Assembly (NCBI GenBank): GCA_011523445.1 | Contig: WTGT01000244.1 | Location: 1 to 10,370 of the forward strand | Source of the DNA: Paracoccaceae bacterium | GTDB taxonomy: Bacteria; Pseudomonadota; Alphaproteobacteria; Rhodobacterales; Rhodobacteraceae | DNA: 10,370 nucleotides | Reading direction: 5' to 3' | Shown here: positions 1-7,255 of the stretch, piece after piece | Layout: each line of letters starts with the position of its first letter | How positions within the stretch are numbered: position 1 is the first letter of the stretch | Translations under genes and position numbers: made by a program | Notes under the pieces: generated by a model | Databases searched by the model: none | What the model was told of the DNA's origin: nothing | The model's input: the letters and a program-made list of their open reading frames with translations, nothing else

Positions 1-2302
1 GGGGAGGAGAAATCTTGAATTCCAATTTGTCCTTCTTGAGTTCAATCTCTATTTTTCCACCCTTTTGTAGTTTCCCAAACAGTATTTCATCGGCCAGGGG
101 TTTCTTGACTTCCTCCTGAATCAATCGGGCCAGGGGTCTTGCTCCCATTTTGGTATCATAACCCTTTTTACCGAGCCATTCCGAGGCTTGGTCACTAATC
201 TCGATCTGAATATTCCGTTCAATCAATTGGCCTTCCAACTGAGTGATGAATTTCTGTACAACCTTGACTATCGTGTCAGTACTCAAGGACTTGAAACTGA
301 TGATCGCATCAAGCCGGTTTCTGAATTCGGGCGGAAAGAGTTTATCAACGGCAATTTTATCCTCACCCTCCCTTGATTCCCTGCCGAAACCAACAGCGCT
401 CTTTTCTAGCTCAACGGCACCAGCATTGGTTGTCATGATCAGGATGGCGTTCCTGAAATCAACCGTTCGTCCGCTATGATCCGTCAATTTGCCATAATCC
501 ATGACCTGAAGAAGGATATTGGATACATCCGGATGCGCCTTCTCGATTTCATCCAGCAGTACGACAGAATGTGGATTTTCATCAACCCCGTCGGTAAGCA
601 ATCCTCCCTGTTCGAAACCGATATAACCTGGAGGTGCACCAATCAGCCGAGATACGGCATGTTTTTCCATGAACTCTGACATGTCGAAACGCAATAATTT
701 TGCCCCAAGATTCTCTGCCAATTGTCGGGCCACTTCTGTTTTCCCGACTCCTGTCGGACCGGCAAAAAGATACGAACCAACCGGCTTTTCCTGATCCCTG
801 AGACCAGCACGGCTTAACTTGATGGCACTGGTGAGGGCAGAAATTGCAGGATCCTGACCGAACACGACAATTTTGAGATTCTTTTCCAGGTCACTTAAAA
901 CGACTGAGTCAGATCTTGACAATTTCTTGGAAGGAACCCTGGCAATTGCAGCAAAGGTATCCTCGATATCCCGCACACTTATGGTTTTGCGTATCTTTGA
1001 CTGGGAACGCAATCTGTTGGAGGCTCCTGCCTCATCAATGATGTCAATGGCCTTGTCTGGAAATTTTCGGTTGTTGATATACCTTGCCGAAAGCTTGACG
1101 GTGGATTTCAGGGCCTCATTGGTATAACGTACCGAATGATGGCGTTCCAGCCTGGGCTTGATGCCCTTCAATATTTGGTAGGTTTCCTCTTCCGTGGGTT
1201 CATTCACATCAATTTTCTGAAACCTTCTGGAGAGAGCCCGGTCCTTTTCAAAATGCTGCTTGAAATCCTTGTGTGTTGTAGAGCCTATGCATTTCAGGGT
1301 ACCATTCTGAAGGCTTGGCTTCAACAGATTGGATGCATCCATGGACCCGTTGCTGGTAGCACCGGCACCAACCAGGGTATGAACTTCATCAATGAACAGA
1401 GCCGTTTTTTGCTTTCGCCTCAACTCCTTGAGAATATTGGAAAGTCTTTCTTCAAAATCACCCCGATATCTGGTTCCGGCCAACACGGCACCCATATTGA
1501 GGGAATAGATTGTAAAGCCCTCAAGTACTTCAGGAATGTCACCCTCGGCAATCTTCAGGGCCATTCCCTCAACTATGGTCGTTTTACCCACACCAGGGTC
1601 ACCAACGAGTAGTGGATTGTTCTTGTTCCTGCGCAACAGGGTTTGGAAACAACGTTTGACTTCTGTTTCCCGACCTACAAGCGGATCGATCTTGCCGTTT
1701 TTGGCCCGTTCCACGAGGTTGATGCAATATTGGGACAGTGCAGTTTTCTTAAGTTCACCCTTCTCAAGTTTTCGTTTTATTGTTTTGGACCTCGGGGTAA
1801 TCGAAGGATTCAATTCCCTTGAGCCGTCCACCACCCTTTGCTTGGTTATTCCATGAGACAGATATCTGGTTAAATCATATCTGGTTAGTCCAACATTCTC
1901 GAGTAAATTTCGCGCATGGCTGTGGCGTTCTGAAAAAATGGCCAACAAAACATCCACACCAGTCACAATGTCCGAACGACCTGCCCCCTGTACATGAATG
2001 GTTGCCCGGTTCAAGACTTTTTCGAATCCTGTTGTTGGGGCCAGTGGACGTACCTGTTTCTCGGAAACTTCCTTGAATTTCGACAACTCATCGGCATCAA
2101 CATCATTGTAAAGATATTTGAAGACCTTGCCCCTGATAAAATTGGGGTCGATTCCACAGGCATTGATTGCTTCCGATGCAGGGGGATCATCCAAAAGAGC
2201 CAAAAGCAGATGGTCAAGTGTCAAATATTCATCCCCACTCAGGGAAGCAAACTGATGTATCCGTTTGATGGAATCTTCTAGTTCTGCAGAAAATATTGGC
2301 AA
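1..2302 (-). CDS. clpA: ATP-dependent Clp protease ATP-binding subunit ClpA (3' end beyond the left edge)
   Basis: This is the Hsp100/AAA+ unfoldase that feeds substrates into the ClpP peptidase in the cytoplasm. The minus strand stays open for 767 codons and runs off the window, so only a short C-terminal piece should be missing (E. coli ClpA is about 758 aa). Seen in order: a Clp N-domain (about residues 1-150); AAA+ D1 with Walker A GDPGVGKT (234-241), Walker B with D305/E306 and the pore-loop region GTRYRGDFEER; then D2 with Walker A GPTGVGKT (515-522), Walker B D584/E585 and GYIGFEQ. VGF at 637-639 sits where ClpA/ClpX carry the IGL/IGF loop that docks on ClpP, followed by PEFRNRLD. This supports ClpA over ClpB. 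The TTG start is forced: an in-frame TAG lies directly upstream and a good AGGAGA site precedes it. gloB lies upstream on the same strand. clpS is not in the window. Confidence 0.96.
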   Translation of the reverse strand, partial: MPIFSAELEDSIKRIHQFASLSGDEYLTLDHLLLALLDDPPASEAINACGIDPNFIRGKVFKYLYNDVDADELSKFKEVSEKQVRPLAPTTGFEKVLNRATIHVQGAGRSDIVTGVDVLLAIFSERHSHARNLLENVGLTRYDLTRYLSHGITKQRVVDGSRELNPSITPRSKTIKRKLEKGELKKTALSQYCINLVERAKNGKIDPLVGRETEVKRCFQTLLRRNKNNPLLVGDPGVGKTTIVEGMALKIAEGDIPEVLEGFTIYSLNMGAVLAGTRYRGDFEERLSNILKELRRKQKTALFIDEVHTLVGAGATSNGSMDASNLLKPSLQNGTLKCIGSTTHKDFKQHFEKDRALSRRFQKIDVNEPTEEETYQILKGIKPRLERHHSVRYTNEALKSTVKLSARYINNRKFPDKAIDIIDEAGASNRLRSQSKIRKTISVRDIEDTFAAIARVPSKKLSRSDSVVLSDLEKNLKIVVFGQDPAISALTSAIKLSRAGLRDQEKPVGSYLFAGPTGVGKTEVARQLAENLGAKLLRFDMSEFMEKHAVSRLIGAPPGYIGFEQGGLLTDGVDENPHSVVLLDEIEKAHPDVSNILLQVMDYGKLTDHSGRTVDFRNAILIMTTNAGAVELEKSAVGFGRESREGEDKIAVDKLFPPEFRNRLDAIISFKSLSTDTIVKVVQKFITQLEGQLIERNIQIEISDQASEWLGKKGYDTKMGARPLARLIQEEVKKPLADEILFGKLQKGGKIEIELKKDKLEFKISPP

Positions 2303-2412
2303 CTATTAGGTCTCCTAAAATTTAGTTTATTGTTTTGATCACAATTAATGCTCGTTACAAAATAATATCAGGAACATAAATTTAATATAAAATAAATTTC
2401 AATCGAAAAAAA
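2303..2412. other. AT-rich gap between gloB and clpA
   Basis: This is 110 bp of very AT-rich non-coding DNA. On the minus strand the gloB stop codon is followed at once by a run of seven T, but no GC-rich hairpin precedes it, so it is not a convincing intrinsic terminator. A perfect 7-bp inverted repeat, AAATTTA / TAAATTT, lies at 2378-2384 and 2393-2399 with an 8-nt spacer. Several TATATT-like or TATTAT-like hexamers could serve as a -10 box for clpA, but no well-spaced -35 stands out and I could not find a clear heat-shock (sigma-32) promoter. Whether clpA is transcribed on its own or from gloB remains open. Confidence 0.4.
2311..2316 (-). promoter_or_regulatory. Shine-Dalgarno site deciding the TTG start of clpA
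   Basis: On the minus strand AGGAGA lies 8 nt upstream of the TTG at 2302-2300. Three stop codons (TAG, TAA, TAG) sit between or within this site and the TTG; the last one is in frame and touches the start. The first in-frame ATG lies deep inside D1, so TTG is the only reasonable start. Confidence 0.8.
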
Positions 2413-3174
2413 TTAAAATTGATCCTTCCTCTTTCTGATTTCGGCAAAGCACTCCTCGTCACTCATGTCGGAACTGCCAATGATCGTTTTCATTTCAGGC
2501 AAACCTGCTCTCATAAAGGGATTGGTACGCAATTCCAGGTCAAGTTTGGAAGGGACTGTGGGCAAGCCCTTGTTTCTTTGTTCCTTCTCCCTTTCCACGC
2601 GGGCGATCAACTCAGGATTGCCCGTTTCCAGGGTCAAGGCAAAAGCACCGTTGGACAAGGTATATTCATGGCCTGAATAAATCATCGTATCCCCGGGTAG
2701 GGTCGCTATTTTCTGCAAACTATTCCACATCATGGGAAAGGTGCCCTCAAAAACCCTGCCACAACCGAGAGCCATAAGAGAATCAGCCGTAAATGCCGCT
2801 CCGGGAAAAACAAAGGCAATATGCCCTATGGTATGACCCGGTACATCAAGAACCGATACTTCCTGACCACAAATCACCAGTTTGCTTTCTTCGGTTACCT
2901 CAATATCCAGGTTGGGTAACCGTTTTCTGTCGTTTTTGTTTCCAATTATCTTGGAACCGTAATTCTGACGAAGCTTTTCAACACCATCTACATGATCAAA
3001 ATGGTGGTGGGTCAGCAGAATATAATCAAGATTCCATCCCGACGAATCAATTTCAGCAATGATTGGATCAGCCTCGGGGGCATCAACCAGGGCGGTTTCA
3101 CCGATTCTTTCATTATGAATCAAATAGGCGTAATTATCTGACAAACACGGGATCGTTTTTATGCTAATAGTCAT
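2413..3174 (-). CDS. gloB: Hydroxyacylglutathione hydrolase (glyoxalase II)
   Basis: This cytoplasmic enzyme hydrolyses S-D-lactoylglutathione to D-lactate and glutathione, the second step of methylglyoxal detoxification. The 253-aa product has the normal family length and a metallo-beta-lactamase fold. The metal-binding set is complete: HxHxDH at H56, H58, D60 and H61, then H114 in PGHTIGH, bridging D131 and H169 in SGHEYT. GCGRVFEG (137-144) matches the GCGKxxEG segment of glyoxalase II, with R and F where the human enzyme has K and Y for glutathione contact. The C-terminal RKRKDQF keeps the basic glutathione-binding end, which separates GloB from generic MBL hydrolases. The ATG start has AGGA about 9 nt upstream. 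It is divergent from the methyltransferase gene and codirectional with clpA. Confidence 0.95.
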   Translation of the reverse strand: MTISIKTIPCLSDNYAYLIHNERIGETALVDAPEADPIIAEIDSSGWNLDYILLTHHHFDHVDGVEKLRQNYGSKIIGNKNDRKRLPNLDIEVTEESKLVICGQEVSVLDVPGHTIGHIAFVFPGAAFTADSLMALGCGRVFEGTFPMMWNSLQKIATLPGDTMIYSGHEYTLSNGAFALTLETGNPELIARVEREKEQRNKGLPTVPSKLDLELRTNPFMRAGLPEMKTIIGSSDMSDEECFAEIRKRKDQF

Positions 3175-3238
3175 GATTGATTCCTATCAGGGTTGATTGT
3201 AAATTGAAATAACGAATTAAAAACAACAAGTAATTACC
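3175..3238. promoter_or_regulatory. Divergent intergenic region between gloB and the methyltransferase gene
   Basis: These 64 bp must hold the signals for both genes. For gloB the minus strand shows TACAAT at 3201-3196, a good -10 hexamer about 20 nt before the start codon; the -35 is poor (a TTG-containing T-rich stretch at about 19-nt spacing). On the plus strand TTGATT (3193-3198) and ATTAAA (3216-3221) are 17 nt apart and could serve the methyltransferase gene, with a weaker match. The two candidates overlap, so the promoters may compete. This is inferred from sequence matches only. Confidence 0.3.
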
Positions 3239-4003
3239 ATGCGGCCTGATGTAACCCATTTCAATCATTTTTATTTCCAAACTGAGTTGGGATCATTCGT
3301 CAATGAAACCCTTATTGCCGAAACGAACGAGATATGGCCGGATAAGGCCAGTGATAGTGTGTTGGGTTATGGCTTTGCATTGCCGCTATTGGGACAATTT
3401 CTCGAAGAAGGCACTAGGGTAATCAATTTGATGCCCGAATCGTTGGAATGTCAGAAATGGCCTGCCGGAAAACCCAATATGTCCGTTCATACGCTCGAAT
3501 CCAATTGGCCTTTGCCGACGGCAAGTATCGAACGAGCCATCCTGCTTCACGGATTAGAATTCTGCGAGAATGAATCATCCATGCTTTCTGAATGCTGGCG
3601 CGTTCTGGTTCCCGAGGGACTCATGCTTATCATTGTTCCCAACAAATCAGGAGTATGGTCCATGAACTCCTCCACACCTTATGGGTGGGGAAGAAGTTAT
3701 TCCTATGGTCAATTGGAAACGATATTGTCCCGACACAAATTGCAGCTAGAACATCATTCGATGGCCTTGATGGTACCGCCAAGCAATGACGGTTCATTGA
3801 GGATAATGGCCAAGACCATAGAGAAAACAGGCAAGAAACTGCATCAAAAAGTCGTCGGTGGTATACATTTGATCGTAGCAAGAAAAAGAATTTTTCTAAC
3901 TCGTCAACATGGTATTGGTGAAACGGTCAAGAGTGGGCTCGAATTGTTGAAGGGAGCGAAAAACCCCACACCCAAACCTGTTACAGGTATGGAACAGTCC
4001 TGA
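3239..4003 (+). CDS. Class I SAM-dependent methyltransferase-like protein, gloB neighbour
   Basis: The 254-aa protein resembles the methyltransferase-domain proteins encoded back-to-back with gloB in many Alphaproteobacteria; its substrate is unknown. Seen: an N-terminal helix with FYFQTELG and IWPD (about 11-35), a Rossmann motif I region VLGYGFALPLL (41-51), a hydrophobic segment ending in an acidic stretch (61-70), LHGLEFCENE (103-112) at the motif II/III position, and the Type 11-like segment RVLVPEGLMLIIVPN (121-135), then GWGRSYSYGQL. Motif I has G-Y-G-F instead of the fuller GxGxG, so SAM binding is likely but not certain from sequence. The tail is basic and proline-containing (NPTPKPV). 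The ATG has only a weak purine tract (AACAAG) upstream. No signal peptide or membrane helix is evident. It is probably transcribed alone, since 242 bp separate it from atpH. Confidence 0.8.
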   Translation: MRPDVTHFNHFYFQTELGSFVNETLIAETNEIWPDKASDSVLGYGFALPLLGQFLEEGTRVINLMPESLECQKWPAGKPNMSVHTLESNWPLPTASIERAILLHGLEFCENESSMLSECWRVLVPEGLMLIIVPNKSGVWSMNSSTPYGWGRSYSYGQLETILSRHKLQLEHHSMALMVPPSNDGSLRIMAKTIEKTGKKLHQKVVGGIHLIVARKRIFLTRQHGIGETVKSGLELLKGAKNPTPKPVTGMEQS

Positions 4004-4124
4004 TCCGGTAGCCATTGCATCAAAATGGTAATGAGTTTTGGATCTGCACAAAAATTATTTTGGTCCTGAAAGTATGAGTCTAACAAAATTCTCTCTTATA
4101 CCAATTGCAACCTCCATCAATCTT

Positions 4125-4136
4125 ACCTAATTAGGT
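4125..4136. repeat. Perfect 12-bp palindrome ACCTAATTAGGT
   Basis: The sequence equals its own reverse complement over 12 bp and ends 5 bp before a candidate -35 box (TTGAAC at 4142). Such symmetry next to a promoter is typical of a dimeric repressor or activator site. No regulator can be named, and one perfect 12-mer palindrome in AT-rich intergenic DNA could be chance. Confidence 0.35.
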
Positions 4137-4141
4137 TTAAG

Positions 4142-4169
4142 TTGAACGGGGTACTATGTGCAATTTAAT
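4142..4169 (+). promoter_or_regulatory. Candidate sigma-70 promoter of atpHAGDC
   Basis: TTGAAC (4142-4147) and TTTAAT (4164-4169) are separated by 16 bp and match 4/6 and 5/6 of the consensus. Transcription would start near 4176, where a short dyad GACCTTGGTC (4176-4185) lies. The position fits a promoter for the ATP synthase operon, but this is consensus matching only. Confidence 0.35.
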
Positions 4170-4185
4170 GCAGTTGACCTTGGTC

Positions 4186-4214
4186 TTGGCAAATAAATAC
4201 AACAGGTTTGTTAT
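4186..4214 (+). promoter_or_regulatory. Alternative candidate promoter of atpHAGDC
   Basis: TTGGCA (4186-4191) and TGTTAT (4209-4214) are 17 bp apart, matching 5/6 and 4/6 of the consensus. It would give a leader of about 25 nt before the atpH start. It competes with the candidate at 4142-4169; I cannot decide between them. Confidence 0.25.
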
Positions 4215-4245
4215 CAGACGTTTAGTTGGAATTTAAGGGAATTAA

Positions 4246-4806
4246 GTGGCAGAAAACTTGTCAATTTCAGCAGGAATATCTTCACGCTATTCCACAGCTT
4301 TATTCGAGCTGATGCTTGAAGAAGGCATGTTGGAAGAATTGGAAGGGGAAATTGCCGCTTTACAGCAAGTGATCAAGGATAGCGAAGATCTAAGGGTGCT
4401 CATTGCCTCACCCATATACACCAGGGATGATGCCAGAAGGGGAATTGTTGAAATAGCCACCCGCATGGGGCTGAGCAATCTATTCACGAATACCCTGGCA
4501 CTTTTGGCAACCAAGAGAAGGCTGTTTGCCCTGCCGCTAATACTGGAACAATTAGAAAAAATGATTTCGGAACACAAGGGTATTATTCCAGCCGAGATCC
4601 TTTCAGCACACGAACTATCTGATGATGAGCTTGACCGGATTACTGAGGCACTGAAGCAGAAGGCCGGCAAGGATATAAAACTGGACGTAAAGTTCGATCC
4701 CAGTTTGATAGGTGGCATGGTTGTTCGATTGGGATCCCGTATGATTGACAGTTCAATAAAATCAAAACTCATGAACATGAAATATGCAATGCAAGAGGTT
4801 GAGTAA
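4246..4806 (+). CDS. atpH: F1F0 ATP synthase subunit delta
   Basis: Delta belongs to the peripheral stalk and joins the top of the alpha3beta3 head to the F0 b subunits. The 186-aa product has the family's usual length. The N-terminal helical domain begins with the typical SSRYSTALFELMLEEG segment (12-27), and the C-terminal domain carries the OSCP/delta signature region GGMVVRLGSRMIDSSI (156-171). The start is GTG: an in-frame TAA touches it upstream, and AAGGGA (4235-4240) lies 5 nt before it. It is the first gene of the operon, and its TAA stop is followed without any gap by the atpA ATG, so translation of the two is probably coupled. Confidence 0.97.
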   Translation: MAENLSISAGISSRYSTALFELMLEEGMLEELEGEIAALQQVIKDSEDLRVLIASPIYTRDDARRGIVEIATRMGLSNLFTNTLALLATKRRLFALPLILEQLEKMISEHKGIIPAEILSAHELSDDELDRITEALKQKAGKDIKLDVKFDPSLIGGMVVRLGSRMIDSSIKSKLMNMKYAMQEVE

Positions 4807-6345
4807 ATGAGTATCCAAGCTTCTGAAATTTCAGCAATTCTGAAGGACCAGATCAAGAATTTTGGCCAGGAAGCCGAAGTAGCCGAAGTAGGCAGGGTTT
4901 TAAGTGTTGGTGATGGTATCGCCAGAGTTTTCGGGCTTGATAATATTCAGGCTGGTGAAATGGTTGAATTCCCTGGAGGAATCAGGGGGATGGCACTTAA
5001 CCTTGAGGTCGATAACGTCGGTATCGTCATTTTTGGTGATGACCGTGATATCAAGGAGGGTGACCTCGTAAAAAGAACGGAATCCATTGTTGATGTACCG
5101 GTAGGTGAAGAGCTTCTGGGTCGGGTTGTTGATGCTCTGGGCAATCCCATTGACAACAGGGGTCCAATTGATACCAGCATGCGGTCCGTGGCAGATGTAA
5201 AGGCCCCGGGCATTATTCCAAGAAGGTCTGTCCATGAACCCATGGCAACCGGATTGAAATCAGTGGATGCCATGATTCCAATTGGACGGGGTCAACGAGA
5301 ATTGATCATCGGCGACCGCCAGACAGGTAAAACGGCATTGGTTCTTGATACCATTCTGAATCAGAAATCATACAACGATGCAGCGGGTGATGATGAGTCC
5401 AAAAAACTGTACTGTATTTATGTGGCCGTGGGACAAAAAAGGTCAACCGTAGCCCAACTGGTGAAGAAACTCGAGGAAAATGATGCCCTGCGGTATTCAA
5501 TCATCGTGGCAGCAACAGCATCCGATCCGGCTCCGATGCAGTTTCTTGCTCCGTATTCAGCTACTGCCATGGCCGAATACTTCAGGGATAATGGAAAGCA
5601 TGCGCTGATTATTTATGATGATCTTTCCAAACAGGCTGTCGCCTATCGTCAGATGTCGCTCCTCCTGAGGAGACCTCCAGGAAGGGAAGCTTATCCTGGA
5701 GACGTCTTTTATCTCCATTCAAGGCTTTTGGAACGGGCAGCCAAATTGAATCCGGATTTCAAGGCTGGATCATTGACTGCCTTGCCGATTATTGAAACCC
5801 AGGCCGGTGACCTCTCAGCCTACATTCCAACCAATGTGATTTCAATTACCGATGGACAGATCTTTCTTGAAACAGAATTGTTTTATCAAGGTATCAGACC
5901 TGCGGTTAATACCGGTTTGAGTGTTTCCAGGGTTGGTTCTGCAGCACAGACCAAGGCAATGAAATCTGTTGCGGGTACAGTCAAGCTGGAACTTGCCCAG
6001 TATCGTGAAATGGCTGCTTTTGCCCAGTTCGGGTCAGATTTGGATGCCGCTACCCAAAGGTTGCTGAACAGAGGAGCAAGACTGACCGAGTTAATGAAGC
6101 AGGCACAGTATTCACCATTGACCAATGCCGAAATTGTCTGTGTAATTTACTCTGGGACTGGCGGGTTCCTTGATAATATTGACATTGGTGATGTGGTTCG
6201 ATTTGAACAGGGTTTGATTAATCATCTCAGGGCCAATTGCAAGGATCTCCTTGAGGACATAACTGCCAATGACCGCAAGGTTGAGGGTGAGTTGGAAGAC
6301 AAGATCAAAGAGGCCATTGGGTCCTACTCGGCCAATTTTTCCTAA
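4807..6345 (+). CDS. atpA: F1F0 ATP synthase subunit alpha
   Basis: Alpha forms the non-catalytic nucleotide-binding subunits of the F1 head. The 512-aa product is of full family length. Seen: an N-terminal helix that in this family contacts delta (SEISAILKDQI), a beta-barrel domain, the P-loop GDRQTGKT at 169-176 (same position as in E. coli), the SVSRVGSAAQ segment with R375 as the arginine finger that acts at the neighbouring beta active site, and the C-terminal helical bundle. The ATG follows the atpH stop directly, and the AAGAGG within the end of atpH can act as ribosome binding site. No defect is visible. Confidence 0.99.
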   Translation: MSIQASEISAILKDQIKNFGQEAEVAEVGRVLSVGDGIARVFGLDNIQAGEMVEFPGGIRGMALNLEVDNVGIVIFGDDRDIKEGDLVKRTESIVDVPVGEELLGRVVDALGNPIDNRGPIDTSMRSVADVKAPGIIPRRSVHEPMATGLKSVDAMIPIGRGQRELIIGDRQTGKTALVLDTILNQKSYNDAAGDDESKKLYCIYVAVGQKRSTVAQLVKKLEENDALRYSIIVAATASDPAPMQFLAPYSATAMAEYFRDNGKHALIIYDDLSKQAVAYRQMSLLLRRPPGREAYPGDVFYLHSRLLERAAKLNPDFKAGSLTALPIIETQAGDLSAYIPTNVISITDGQIFLETELFYQGIRPAVNTGLSVSRVGSAAQTKAMKSVAGTVKLELAQYREMAAFAQFGSDLDAATQRLLNRGARLTELMKQAQYSPLTNAEIVCVIYSGTGGFLDNIDIGDVVRFEQGLINHLRANCKDLLEDITANDRKVEGELEDKIKEAIGSYSANFS

Positions 6346-6369
6346 GAGCGAAACTAGGTATTAATCGTC

Positions 6370-7239
6370 ATGCCAAGCCTCAAGGACCTGAAGATCCGGA
6401 TTGAGAGTGTAAAGTCCACTCGTAAAATCACCAAGGCCATGCAAATGGTCGCTGCGGCTAAACTGAGACGGGCTCAGGAAGCTGCAGAAAGAGCACGTCC
6501 TTACTCAGAAAAAATGGATAAGGTGGTAACCAATCTGGCTTCATCATTCCAAGGGGGAGGATCAGTACCCAAAGTAATGTCCGGCAGTGGGAGCGATCAG
6601 GTTCACCTGCTGATTGTCGCAACGGCCGAACGAGGGCTGTGCGGTGGGTTCAATTCATCCATTGTCCGTTTGGCAAGACAACACGCCAGAAGCCTGATTG
6701 GTCAGAACAAGCAGGTAAAGATTTTGACGATTGGCAAGAAGGGACGGGAGCAGTTAAAGCGTGAATTCGAATCGTACTTTGTTGACCATGTTGATTTAAC
6801 CCAATACAAGACAATCAGATACGGTATTGCCCAGGAAATCGGCGAGAAGGTATTGGATCTTTTCGAAAATGACGAATTTGATGTTGCCACCGTATTTTTC
6901 AGCAGATTCCAGTCCGTTATTACCCAGAACCCGACAGCCCAGCAGATAATTCCTGTAGAGGTCAAGGAAGATAATGGGAAAAAAGGGTTTTACGATTTTG
7001 AACCGGACGAAACCGAACTTTTGGTGGATTTGCTTCCTCAGGCAATAATCAACCATATTTTTACGGCTCTTTTGGAAAACGCTGCCTCGGAACAAGGTGC
7101 TCGGATGTCCGCAATGGATAATGCAACACGAAACGCCGGAGAGATGATAGACAAACTTACAATCGTTTACAACCGTTCCCGCCAGGCAGCGATTACCAAG
7201 GAACTTATAGAAATCATATCGGGTGCTGAAGCACTTTGA
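6370..7239 (+). CDS. atpG: F1F0 ATP synthase subunit gamma
   Basis: Gamma is the central rotating shaft that couples proton flow in F0 to catalysis in the beta subunits. The 289-aa product is typical in length. The N-terminal coiled-coil helix starts with the hallmark MPSLKDLKIRIESVKSTRKI and continues with ITKAMQMVAAAKL. The TAERGLCGGFN motif lies at 85-95 in the Rossmann-like middle domain. The C-terminal helix (about 245-289) includes the family signature MSAMDNATRNA and ends in ISGAEAL. The spacing to atpA is 24 bp. The SD is weak (TAGG 11 nt upstream), but the start is fixed by strong family conservation of the first residues. Confidence 0.98.
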   Translation: MPSLKDLKIRIESVKSTRKITKAMQMVAAAKLRRAQEAAERARPYSEKMDKVVTNLASSFQGGGSVPKVMSGSGSDQVHLLIVATAERGLCGGFNSSIVRLARQHARSLIGQNKQVKILTIGKKGREQLKREFESYFVDHVDLTQYKTIRYGIAQEIGEKVLDLFENDEFDVATVFFSRFQSVITQNPTAQQIIPVEVKEDNGKKGFYDFEPDETELLVDLLPQAIINHIFTALLENAASEQGARMSAMDNATRNAGEMIDKLTIVYNRSRQAAITKELIEIISGAEAL

Positions 7240-7245
7240 GAATTT

Positions 7246-7249
7246 GGAG
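7246..7249 (+). promoter_or_regulatory. Shine-Dalgarno site deciding the atpD start
   Basis: GGAG, within TTGGAGAAG, lies 6 nt before the ATG at 7256. An in-frame GTG at 7223 would lengthen the protein by 11 residues and overlap atpG, but it has no comparable site, so the ATG is preferred. Confidence 0.75.
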
Positions 7250-7255
7250 AAGACC

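Larger units (their letters stand above)
4004..4245 (+). other. Non-coding region upstream of the ATP synthase operon
   Basis: These 242 bp contain no convincing gene, tRNA or terminator hairpin. The methyltransferase gene ends in TGA at its left border without a T-run. The right half carries the palindrome at 4125-4136 and the promoter candidates described separately. An untranslated leader of roughly 25-70 nt would precede the atpH start, depending on which promoter is used. Confidence 0.5.

Noticed and set aside
1136..1612. 158-codon open frame on the plus strand
   Set aside because: It lies opposite clpA, whose minus-strand frame carries the D1 Walker A and B motifs over the same bases; the plus-strand translation has no recognisable domain.
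1..2302. Possibility that clpA is broken or frameshifted, since no single complete frame ends inside the window
   Set aside because: Reading the minus strand from the TTG gives an uninterrupted frame with motifs in phase from residue 234 to 639 and on to the window edge; it is merely cut by the edge.
2378..2399. AAATTTA / TAAATTT inverted repeat as a gloB terminator
   Set aside because: The stem is purely A-T and no T-run follows on the minus strand at the right place; in such AT-rich DNA this symmetry is expected by chance.
3976..3988. ACCTGTTACAGGT palindrome at the end of the methyltransferase gene as a terminator
   Set aside because: The arms are 6 bp with a single central base, which leaves no workable hairpin loop at full pairing, and no T-run follows. 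It lies within the coding sequence.
4287..4856. 189-codon open frame on the minus strand
   Set aside because: It is antisense to atpH and the first codons of atpA; the serine- and isoleucine-rich translation is what the complement of acidic helical coding sequence gives.
7223..7255. Upstream GTG start for atpD overlapping atpG
   Set aside because: The downstream ATG at 7256 has a well-placed GGAG, and the 11 additional residues are not expected in the family.
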